Source of the DNA: Streptococcus mitis
GTDB taxonomy: Bacteria > Bacillota > Bacilli > Lactobacillales > Streptococcaceae
Direction: 5' to 3'
Length of the DNA stretch: 36,283 nucleotides
NCBI GenBank assembly: GCA_001914195.1
Contig: MKYF01000008.1
Span: 1-36,283, forward strand
This document shows positions 23,600 through 29,818 of this stretch, in pieces (the stretch's first letter is position 1; the number at the start of each line of letters is the position of its first letter). A program made the translations under genes and the position numbers. The notes beneath the pieces were generated by a model. That model saw only the letters and a list, made by a program, of their open reading frames with translations. It was not told where the DNA came from and made no database searches.

Positions 23600-23628
23600 T
23601 TGACAATTATCCTATTTTTAGGTATCAT
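23600..23628 (+). promoter_or_regulatory. Promoter of pyrG
   Basis: TTGACA at 23600-23605 and TATCAT at 23623-23628 with exactly 17 nt between. The predicted start falls on the GGG at 23636-23638. Confidence 0.85.
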
Positions 23629-23635
23629 ATTGTTC

Positions 23636-23687
23636 GGGCACCTCTTTTAGAGGTCGGGGCTCCCTAGTTCTTAGGGAGCTATTTTTG
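23636..23687 (+). promoter_or_regulatory. pyrG attenuator leader, CTP-sensing type
   Basis: The transcript should begin GGGCACC. ACCTCT (23640-23645) pairs with AGAGGT (23649-23654), and then comes a strong terminator: GCTCCCTA (23659-23666) with TAGGGAGC (23672-23679) and a T-rich run. In B. subtilis pyrG, a GGGC start allows RNA polymerase to add extra G residues when CTP is low. The G-rich 5' end then pairs with the CUCCC arm and prevents termination. The same elements are present here, so the same control is expected. The mechanism is inferred from the sequence. Confidence 0.8.
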
Positions 23688-23762
23688 TTTTTTCAAGAAG
23701 TTATCTTCTTGTATTTTAGTTGTGAATCTGGTGCAGTCGTCCCAGATTATTCTTATTAGTAG

Positions 23763-23800
23763 GGTCTTGTTTTCTATGTCCCCTCGTAGTTAACAAGACC
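23763..23800 (+). promoter_or_regulatory. Second long hairpin in the pyrG leader
   Basis: GGTCTTGTT (23763-23771) pairs with AACAAGACC (23792-23800). Inside, CTATG (23774-23778) pairs with CGTAG (23785-23789), with a TT/TT internal loop and a TCCCCT apical loop. It ends 11 nt before the AGAAAGAGGA ribosome site of pyrG. Another small hairpin, CAAGAAG/CTTCTTG, lies at 23694-23711. Neither belongs to the known attenuator; no T-run follows the large one. Confidence 0.6.
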
Positions 23801-23825
23801 TTGAGCATTTTAGAAAGAGGAATCT

Positions 23826-25433
23826 ATGTCTACGAAATATATTTTTGTAACTGGTGGTGTGGTATCGTCTATTGGGAAAGGGATTGTTGCAGCGAGTCTA
23901 GGACGTCTCTTGAAAAATCGTGGTCTCAAAGTAACCATTCAAAAGTTTGACCCTTATATAAATATCGATCCGGGAACTATGAGCCCTTACCAGCACGGGG
24001 AAGTTTTTGTGACAGATGACGGAGCTGAGACAGATTTGGACTTGGGTCACTATGAACGTTTCATCGATATCAATCTTAACAAATATTCCAATGTGACAAC
24101 TGGTAAAATTTACAGTGAAGTTCTTCGTAAGGAACGCCGTGGAGAATACCTTGGGGCAACTGTTCAAGTCATTCCTCATATCACAGATGCTTTGAAAGAA
24201 AAAATCAAGCGTGCCGCTCTAACGACTGACTCTGATGTCATTATCACAGAGGTCGGTGGAACCGTTGGGGATATTGAGTCCTTGCCATTCCTAGAGGCCC
24301 TTCGTCAGATGAAGGCAGATGTGGGTGCGGATAATGTCATGTATATCCATACAACCTTGCTTCCATATCTCAAGGCAGCTGGTGAAATGAAGACCAAACC
24401 AACCCAACACTCTGTCAAGGAATTACGAGGTTTGGGAATCCAACCAAATATGTTGGTTATTCGTACAGAAGAGCCAGCTGGTCAAGGAATAAAAAACAAA
24501 CTGGCCCAGTTCTGTGATGTGGCACCAGAAGCCGTTATCGAATCGTTAGATGTCGAACATCTTTACCAAATTCCACTGAACTTGCAGGCTCAAGGTATGG
24601 ACCAAATTGTTTGTGACCATTTGAAATTAGACGCACCAGTAGCAGATATGACAGAATGGTCAGCCATGGTGGACAAGGTCATGAACCTCAAGAAACAAGT
24701 TAAAATTTCCCTTGTCGGTAAGTATGTGGAGTTGCAAGATGCCTACATTTCTGTGGTTGAAGCCTTGAAACACTCTGGTTATGCCAACGACGCAGAAGTT
24801 AAGATCAATTGGATCAATGCCAATGATGTGTCGGCAGAGAATGTGGCAGAGCTTTTGTCTGATGCGGACGGAATCATCGTGCCAGGTGGTTTTGGCCAAC
24901 GTGGTACTGAAGGGAAAATCCAAGCCATCCGCTATGCGCGTGAAAATGATGTTCCAATGTTGGGAGTCTGCTTGGGAATGCAGTTGACTTGTATCGAATT
25001 TGCTCGTCACGTTTTAGGACTCGAAGGTGCCAATTCTGCAGAGCTTGCACCAGAAACAAAATACCCTATCATTGATATCATGCGTGATCAGATTGATGTG
25101 GAGGATATGGGTGGAACCCTTCGCTTGGGACTTTATCCGTCTAAGTTGAAACGTGGCTCTAAGGCCGCAGCTGCTTATCACAATCAAGAAGTGGTGCAAC
25201 GTCGTCACCGTCACCGTTATGAGTTTAACAACGCCTTCCGTGAGCAGTTTGAGGCAGCAGGCTTTGTCTTCTCAGGTGTTTCTCCAGACAATCGTTTGGT
25301 CGAAATCGTGGAAATTCCTGAAAATAAATTCTTTGTAGCCTGTCAATATCACCCTGAACTTTCAAGTCGTCCAAACCGCCCAGAAGAACTCTACACTGCC
25401 TTTGTCACTGCAGCGGTTGAGAATAGTAATTAG
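23826..25433 (+). CDS. pyrG: CTP synthase
   Basis: 535 residues. It converts UTP to CTP with ATP and glutamine. The N-terminal synthase domain begins KYIFVTGGVVSSIGKGIVAASLGRLL, with the P-loop-like ATP site, and holds the EVGGTVGDIES motif. The C-terminal class I glutamine amidotransferase domain has the nucleophile Cys382 (GVCLGMQ) and the His-Glu pair near the end (YHPELSSRP). Length and motifs are complete. It is transcribed alone from its own promoter with an attenuator leader and ends at a terminator (25443-25473). Confidence 0.98.
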   Translation: MSTKYIFVTGGVVSSIGKGIVAASLGRLLKNRGLKVTIQKFDPYINIDPGTMSPYQHGEVFVTDDGAETDLDLGHYERFIDINLNKYSNVTTGKIYSEVLRKERRGEYLGATVQVIPHITDALKEKIKRAALTTDSDVIITEVGGTVGDIESLPFLEALRQMKADVGADNVMYIHTTLLPYLKAAGEMKTKPTQHSVKELRGLGIQPNMLVIRTEEPAGQGIKNKLAQFCDVAPEAVIESLDVEHLYQIPLNLQAQGMDQIVCDHLKLDAPVADMTEWSAMVDKVMNLKKQVKISLVGKYVELQDAYISVVEALKHSGYANDAEVKINWINANDVSAENVAELLSDADGIIVPGGFGQRGTEGKIQAIRYARENDVPMLGVCLGMQLTCIEFARHVLGLEGANSAELAPETKYPIIDIMRDQIDVEDMGGTLRLGLYPSKLKRGSKAAAAYHNQEVVQRRHRHRYEFNNAFREQFEAAGFVFSGVSPDNRLVEIVEIPENKFFVACQYHPELSSRPNRPEELYTAFVTAAVENSN

Positions 25434-25442
25434 CAAAATCAG

Positions 25443-25473
25443 AACCTTTGAGAAGAATCTCAGAGGTTTTTTT
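25443..25473 (+). terminator. Terminator of pyrG
   Basis: AACCTTTGAGA (25443-25453) pairs with TCTCAGAGGTT (25458-25468) around AGAA, and a run of seven T follows. Confidence 0.9.
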
Positions 25474-25494
25474 ACTTGCATATTTAGGATAAGA

Positions 25495-25523
25495 TTTGCA
25501 AAACAAAAACATAGTGATATAAT
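25495..25523 (+). promoter_or_regulatory. Promoter of the choline-binding protein gene
   Basis: TTTGCA at 25495-25500, 17-nt spacer, TATAAT at 25518-25523 with a TGA extension. A strong AAGGAGG site follows before the ATG at 25554. Confidence 0.75.
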
Positions 25524-25553
25524 TAACATAAAAAATCCTAAGGAGGATCTACG

Positions 25554-26627
25554 ATGAAAAAAATCACATTATTTGGTTTGTCTCTAGCTGGTCTAGCTTT
25601 ACTGGCTTTTCCACATTCAGGGCAGGCATTTGAGCTTAAAGAAGAATGGGTTGTTAAGTGTGGAGTACAGTATCAAGATGGCAAGATTTTTCGATTCAAC
25701 AATGGTCATGAAGTGGATATCAAAGTCTTGGATTTGCCAAAAACCGAGAAAATCGAGTGGACAGTTAGTCTCAATGGTCAAGATCAGACTGTCAATTTCC
25801 TAGGTCAAGAAAAGGACAAGTCTATGATCGGGGAAGAAGGGCGTTACCTGAATTTCTATGTTCCATACGGCTATAGAGGAGATATCAAGGTAGAGGCCAA
25901 GAGCGGAAACGAAGTGAAGACCTGGTCAACGAAAGTTGTGGATGATATTCATAATGATAGTGGAAAGAGAGGTTACTATCGTATTGAAGAATCAAATAAT
26001 CAATACACCTACCTCGATGCTAAATGGGATTATCAAACAAAGACTTACATTGCCACTTTACCAGAGACTATCAATGGTCAAAAAGTCTTTGCTTGGGCAG
26101 ACTATGACAATGGTGAGTTAAAACTTACACAATCAGAATCTATCAGTCGTAAATATGATGGAGGATCTTTCAAAGAACTTTATCCGATTGTAAAAGCAGA
26201 AAGCTGGTTAAAATCAAACCAAAACTGGTACTATCAAAAACAAGGTCAATTAGTGCAGAAGGATTGGGTTAAGGACAAGGGAGCTTGGTACTTTATGAAT
26301 GATAAAGGAGTCATGTTCAATCAAACTTGGCTTTATCAAGGTAGCAACTGGTATGCCTTTAAATCATCAGGAGCCATGATTGCGAGTGATTGGCTTTACG
26401 ATCAAGGCAAGTGGTACTATTTATCAACTTCAGGAGCCATGAAAGCAAGCACTTGGCTTTATGATAAGGGAGAATGGTATTATGTAAGTTCTTCTGGTGC
26501 CATGCTAGCGAATGATTGGGTCAAAGATAATGGCAAGTGGTATTATCTAGCTTCATCAGGTAAGATGCTTCGCAATACCTACACACCTGATGGCTACTAC
26601 GTTGGTAACTCAGGCGCCTGGCAATAA
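25554..26627 (+). CDS. Choline-binding surface protein
   Basis: 357 residues. A signal peptide (MKKITLFGLSLAGLALLAF, cleaved near residue 26 after GQA) is followed by a module of about 185 residues that I do not recognise. From about 215 there are six choline-binding repeats of roughly 20 residues, each of the type W-x(5)-WYY-x(3)-SGAM, and a terminal YVGNSGAW. These repeats hold the protein on phosphocholine of teichoic acids, a mitis/pneumoniae trait. The protein has no catalytic signature and no LPXTG. It could be an adhesin or host-factor binder; that is a guess. The gene has its own promoter and is followed by a BOX element and a terminator. Confidence 0.92.
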   Translation: MKKITLFGLSLAGLALLAFPHSGQAFELKEEWVVKCGVQYQDGKIFRFNNGHEVDIKVLDLPKTEKIEWTVSLNGQDQTVNFLGQEKDKSMIGEEGRYLNFYVPYGYRGDIKVEAKSGNEVKTWSTKVVDDIHNDSGKRGYYRIEESNNQYTYLDAKWDYQTKTYIATLPETINGQKVFAWADYDNGELKLTQSESISRKYDGGSFKELYPIVKAESWLKSNQNWYYQKQGQLVQKDWVKDKGAWYFMNDKGVMFNQTWLYQGSNWYAFKSSGAMIASDWLYDQGKWYYLSTSGAMKASTWLYDKGEWYYVSSSGAMLANDWVKDNGKWYYLASSGKMLRNTYTPDGYYVGNSGAWQ

Positions 26628-26633
26628 GAATAA

Positions 26634-26746
26634 TACTCTTCGAAAATCTCTTCAAACCACGTCAGCTTTATCCACAACCTCAAAGCAGTGCTTTGAGCAA
26701 CCTGCGGCTAGCTTCCTAGTTTGCTCTTTGCTTTTCATTGAGTATA
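26634..26746 (-). repeat. BOX element (short form, A-C without the B-like part)
   Basis: Read on the minus strand it begins TATACTCAATGAAAA and contains GCAAACTAGGAAGCTAGC, GCAGGTTGCTCAAAGCAC and the end GGTTTGAAGAGATTTTCG. This is the BOX repeat of pneumococcus and relatives. Compared with the copy at 32378, the part GACGAAGTCAGT to GGCAAGGCGA is missing, so it is an internally shortened copy. Confidence 0.88.
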
Positions 26747-26748
26747 AG

Positions 26749-26779
26749 AAGTCCTTTTCCTTAAAGGAAGAGGCTTTTT
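26749..26779 (+). terminator. Terminator downstream of the choline-binding gene and BOX
   Basis: AAGTCCTTTTCC (26749-26760) pairs with GGAAGAGGCTT (26766-26776), with one bulged T and a G-U pair, then TTTTT. Confidence 0.75.
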
Positions 26780-26804
26780 ACTTGTTTTTCTGCTGCTTCC
26801 TCAT

Positions 26805-26833
26805 TTGTCCTAAAGCCTTTTTTGTGTTAAAAT
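26805..26833 (+). promoter_or_regulatory. Promoter of the DUF4651-thioredoxin-ytpR genes
   Basis: TTGTCC at 26805-26810, 17-nt spacer, TAAAAT at 26828-26833 with a TG extension (26825-26826). The expected start is at 26840-26841, on the ATG of the gene. Confidence 0.65.
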
Positions 26834-26840
26834 GAATGGT

Positions 26841-27131
26841 ATGAAAGCTAAAAAAATGTGGATGGCAGGTCTGGCTCTGCTTGGTATTGGGAGCCTTGCC
26901 CTTGCTACGAAAAAAGTTGCAGATGACCGTAAGCTCATGAAGACTCAGGAGGAGTTGACAGCGATTGTGCGAGACCATTTTTCAGACATGGGAGAAATTG
27001 CGACCCTCTATGTTCAAGTTTATGAAAGCAGTCTAGAGAGCTTGGTTGGTGGCGTCATTTTTGAGGATGGCCGTCATTATACCTTTGTCTATGAAAATGA
27101 AGACCTAGTCTATGAGGAGGAAGTCTTATGA
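26841..27131 (+). CDS. DUF4651 domain-containing protein
   Basis: 96 residues with an N-terminal membrane anchor or signal-like segment (MKAKKMWMAGLALLGIGSLALA) and then a charged extracytoplasmic domain (about 30-96) of the DUF4651 type, function unknown. Two ATG codons are possible. The one at 26832 lies inside the -10 box (26828-26833), so it cannot be in the mRNA from that promoter. I therefore start at 26841, where the predicted transcript begins, which would make it leaderless. The stop overlaps the ATG of the thioredoxin-like gene by four bases. Confidence 0.85.
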   Translation: MKAKKMWMAGLALLGIGSLALATKKVADDRKLMKTQEELTAIVRDHFSDMGEIATLYVQVYESSLESLVGGVIFEDGRHYTFVYENEDLVYEEEVL

Positions 27132-27445
27132 TACAACCAGCAAGTTTAGAAGAATTAGCATCTTTAGTAGAAAAAGATGGGAAGAAAGTCTTTCTTTTTG
27201 TAGCAGACTGGTGTGGTGATTGCCGCTATATCTATCCTGCCTTGCCAGAGATTGAGAAAACTAATCCAGAGTTTACCTTTATTCGAGTGGATAGAGACCA
27301 GTATATGGATTTGGCCAAACTCTGGGATGTATATGGAATCCCTAGCCTTGTTGTTCTAGAAAAGGACAAGGAAATTGGTCGTTTTGTTAATCGCGACCGT
27401 AAAAGCAAGCAACAAATTAACGACTTTTTATTAGGACTGAAATAG
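27128..27445 (+). CDS. Thioredoxin family protein
   Basis: 105 residues with a thioredoxin fold and the active site WCGDC (28-32) in FVADWCGDCRYIYP. The cis-proline loop is at YGIPSLVV. The redox motif CGDC differs from the CGPC of classical thioredoxin, so substrate and potential may differ; it is a small cytoplasmic disulfide reductase or thioredoxin-like protein. It overlaps the DUF4651 gene (ATGA) and is 15 nt ahead of ytpR, forming a three-gene unit. The TATGAGGAGG upstream is its ribosome site. Confidence 0.9.
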   Translation: MIQPASLEELASLVEKDGKKVFLFVADWCGDCRYIYPALPEIEKTNPEFTFIRVDRDQYMDLAKLWDVYGIPSLVVLEKDKEIGRFVNRDRKSKQQINDFLLGLK

Positions 27446-27460
27446 GAGAAAAAGGAAACA

Positions 27461-28087
27461 ATGATTTTTACATATAATAAAGAACATGTCGGTGATGTCC
27501 TTATGGTCATCGTGAAAAACAGCGGAGATGCCAAGTTGGACGTGGAGCGCAAAGGCAAGGTAGCCCGAGTTTTCCTCAAAGAAAATGGAGAAACAGTGGC
27601 TTGGAATATTTTCGAAGTTTCAAGTTTGTTTGAAATTGCAGAGCGCGGTCAAGTCTTTTTATCAGATGAGCAAGTAGCACGTTTAAACCAAGAGTTACAG
27701 GCAGAAGGTTTTACAGAAGAAATTGTTAATGACAAGGAACCTAAGTTTGTTGTTGGTGAAATTGTCGAGATGGTAGCTCATCCAGATAGTGACCACCTCA
27801 ACATCTGCCAAGTTGCAGTCGCAAGTGACAAGACAGTGCAAATCGTAGCAGGGGCTCCCAATGCGCGTGTGGGGTTGAAAACCATTGTAGCTCTTCCAGG
27901 AGCTATGATGCCCAAAGGCAATCTTATTTTCCCAGGTGAGCTTCGTGGCGAAAAGAGTTTTGGCATGATGTGTAGTCCTCGTGAATTGCATCTGCCAAAT
28001 GCTCCGCAAAAACGTGGTATTATTGAATTATCAGAAGACCAAGTTGTTGGAACTCCATTTGATCCAGCTAAACACTGGACTGTTTAA
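27461..28087 (+). CDS. ytpR: YtpR family tRNA-binding protein
   Basis: 208 residues. The N-terminal DUF4479 part (about 1-90) is followed by an OB-fold tRNA-binding domain like that of phenylalanyl-tRNA synthetase beta (VGEIVEMVAHPDSDHLNICQV through RGEKSFGMMCSPREL). It binds tRNA; its exact job is not established. It lies 15 nt after the thioredoxin-like gene behind an AGGAG site and has a normal length for the family. Confidence 0.93.
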   Translation: MIFTYNKEHVGDVLMVIVKNSGDAKLDVERKGKVARVFLKENGETVAWNIFEVSSLFEIAERGQVFLSDEQVARLNQELQAEGFTEEIVNDKEPKFVVGEIVEMVAHPDSDHLNICQVAVASDKTVQIVAGAPNARVGLKTIVALPGAMMPKGNLIFPGELRGEKSFGMMCSPRELHLPNAPQKRGIIELSEDQVVGTPFDPAKHWTV

Positions 28088-28128
28088 GAAGTTGTCAGTA
28101 TCTGATAGACCAGCTAGAAGGAAATAAG

Positions 28129-28890
28129 ATGGCAAAAAATGTAGTGATTACAGGAGCGACATCAGGAATTGGTGAAGCGATTGCGCGTGCTTATCTGGAG
28201 CAGGGTGAGAATGTCGTTCTAACCGGGCGACGGACAGACAGACTAGAAGCCCTTAAGTCGGAGTTTGCAGAAGCCTTCCCAAATCAAACTGTCTGGGCCT
28301 TTCCACTAGATGTGACGAATATGACCATGGTGAAGACTGTTTGCTCCGATATTCTAGAAACGATAGGTCAGATTGATATTCTGGTCAACAATGCCGGACT
28401 GGCTCTAGGTTTAGCACCTTATCAAGACTATGAAGAGTTGGATATGCTGACCATGCTGGATACCAATGTCAAAGGTTTGATGGCAGTCACTCGCTGTTTC
28501 TTGCCAGCAATGGTAAAAGCCAATCAAGGACATATCATCAATATGGGCTCAACCGCAGGAATCTACGCCTATGCTGGTGCCGCTGTTTACTCAGCTACCA
28601 AGGCAGCGGTTAAGACCTTTTCAGATGGACTGCGAATTGATACCATTTCAACAGATATCAAGGTGACCACCATTCAGCCTGGAATTGTCGAAACAGATTT
28701 TTCTACAGTGCGTTTTCATGGTGACAAAGAGCGGGCTGCGTCCGTTTACCAAGGAATAGAAGCTTTGCAAGCTCAGGATATTGCAGACACAGTAGTCTAT
28801 GTGACCAGTCAACCTCGTCGTGTGCAGATTACAGATATGACCATTATGGCCAATCAACAAGCGACAGGTTTCATGGTTCATAAAAAGTAA
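28129..28890 (+). CDS. SDR family NAD(P)-dependent oxidoreductase
   Basis: 253 residues, classical short-chain dehydrogenase. The cofactor loop TGATSGIG is at residues 8-15, followed by NNAG (about 87-90), Ser141, Tyr154 and Lys158 of the catalytic triad (YSATK). It resembles the YdfG/3-hydroxy acid dehydrogenase group, where serine or other hydroxy acids are oxidised with NADP, but the substrate cannot be read from sequence. It follows ytpR by about 40 nt with an AAGGAAAT site and may be co-transcribed. The competence promoter of ssbB comes directly after it. Confidence 0.92.
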   Translation: MAKNVVITGATSGIGEAIARAYLEQGENVVLTGRRTDRLEALKSEFAEAFPNQTVWAFPLDVTNMTMVKTVCSDILETIGQIDILVNNAGLALGLAPYQDYEELDMLTMLDTNVKGLMAVTRCFLPAMVKANQGHIINMGSTAGIYAYAGAAVYSATKAAVKTFSDGLRIDTISTDIKVTTIQPGIVETDFSTVRFHGDKERAASVYQGIEALQAQDIADTVVYVTSQPRRVQITDMTIMANQQATGFMVHKK

Positions 28891-28938
28891 AAAATTTCCT
28901 CGAAAACTTACAAATTTCTGTAACTTTTTTTGATTTCC

Positions 28939-28946
28939 TACGAATA
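28939..28946 (+). promoter_or_regulatory. Competence (CIN/com) box for ComX-RNA polymerase
   Basis: TACGAATA at 28939-28946 is the exact consensus octamer recognised by the competence sigma factor ComX (SigX), preceded by a T-rich tract (28924-28931). It is 21 nt before the ssbB ATG, the position seen in pneumococcal late competence genes. Confidence 0.92.
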
Positions 28947-28967
28947 GATAAGTAGGAGGAAGAAAAT

Positions 28968-29363
28968 ATGTATAATAAAGTTATCTTGATTGGACGTTTA
29001 ACGTCTACACCAGAATTGCATAAAACCAACAATGACAAGTCAGTAGCGCGTGCAACTATCGCTGTGAATCGTCGATACAAAGACCAAAATGGCGAACGTG
29101 AAGCTGATTTTGTTAATATGGTCTTATGGGGCAGAATAGCAGAAAGCTTGGCCAGCTACGCAACTAAAGGTAGTCTCATTTCAGTGGATGGAGAATTACG
29201 TACCCGTCGTTTTGAGAAAAATGGTCAGATGAACTACGTGACCGAAGTACTTGTTACTGGATTCCAACTCTTGGAAAGTCGCGCCCAACGTGCCATGCGT
29301 GAAAATAACGCAGGCCAAGACTTAGCGGACTTGGTTTTGGAAGAGGAAGAACTACCATTTTAA
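28968..29363 (+). CDS. ssbB: Competence-induced single-stranded DNA-binding protein SsbB
   Basis: 131 residues. It has an OB fold (MYNKVILIGRLTSTPELHKT to VTGFQLLESR) and a short linker, and ends in the acidic tip EEEELPF, which recruits partner proteins. The short linker and the CIN box identify the competence paralogue SsbB, not the longer housekeeping SSB. It stores and protects internalised single-stranded DNA during transformation. A strong AGGAGGAAG ribosome site precedes the ATG at 28968. Confidence 0.95.
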   Translation: MYNKVILIGRLTSTPELHKTNNDKSVARATIAVNRRYKDQNGEREADFVNMVLWGRIAESLASYATKGSLISVDGELRTRRFEKNGQMNYVTEVLVTGFQLLESRAQRAMRENNAGQDLADLVLEEEELPF

Positions 29364-29368
29364 GCATT

Positions 29369-29397
29369 AAAAAGTCTGAGTTGGTCTCAGGCTTTTT
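29369..29397 (+). terminator. Terminator of ssbB
   Basis: AAAAAGTCTGAG (29369-29380) pairs with CTCAGGCTTTTT (29386-29397) around TTGGT, a 12-bp stem with U-rich 3' side. Confidence 0.9.
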
Positions 29398-29421
29398 ATC
29401 TTGAGAAAGTCAGACTTTTTT

Positions 29422-29450
29422 CTTGACTATTTCTGACCAAGTGATACAAT
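29422..29450 (+). promoter_or_regulatory. groES promoter with a possible CtsR site
   Basis: TTGACT (29423-29428) and TACAAT (29445-29450) are spaced 16 nt, with a TGA extension. Bases 29422-29438 read CTTGACT-ATT-TCTGACC. Compared with the CtsR operator in reverse orientation (TTTGACC-NTN-TTTGACC), this matches 11 of 14 conserved positions. The promoter is clear; the CtsR site is a suggestion. Confidence 0.7.
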
Positions 29451-29461
29451 AGAACTATAAA

Positions 29462-29488
29462 TTAGCACTCAGATATAAAGAGTGCTAA
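29462..29488. promoter_or_regulatory. CIRCE operator for HrcA
   Basis: TTAGCACTC (29462-29470), 9-nt spacer, GAGTGCTAA (29480-29488): a perfect CIRCE element between the promoter and groES. HrcA binds it and represses the operon until heat shock. Confidence 0.97.
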
Positions 29489-29518
29489 TAATATGTAGTT
29501 CATCATGGAGGAAAACAG

Positions 29519-29803
29519 ATGTTGAAACCATTAGGAGACCGTGTGGTCTTGAAAATCGAAGAAAAAGAACAAACTGTTGGAGGTTTTGTCCTCGCAGGTT
29601 CAGCCCAAGAAAAAACTAAAACAGCCAAAGTTGTGGCTACTGGACAGGGTGTTCGTACCTTGAACGGTGACTTGGTTGCTCCAAGTGTTAAGGCTGGAGA
29701 CCGTGTCTTAGTTGAAGCCCACGCAGGTCTTGATGTCAAAGACGGCAATGAAAAGTACATCATCGTTGGCGAAGCGAACATCTTGGCTATCATTGAAGAA
29801 TAG
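29519..29803 (+). CDS. groES: Co-chaperonin GroES
   Basis: 94 residues, full length. It caps the GroEL ring and closes the folding chamber. The N-terminal LKPLGDRVVLKIEE and the mobile loop (AQEKTKTAK region) are in place. The ATG at 29519 has a GGAGG site and lies 30 nt after CIRCE. It is co-transcribed with groEL, which starts 15 nt downstream. Confidence 0.98.
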   Translation: MLKPLGDRVVLKIEEKEQTVGGFVLAGSAQEKTKTAKVVATGQGVRTLNGDLVAPSVKAGDRVLVEAHAGLDVKDGNEKYIIVGEANILAIIEE

Positions 29804-29818
29804 AAGGAGAAAGTAAGT

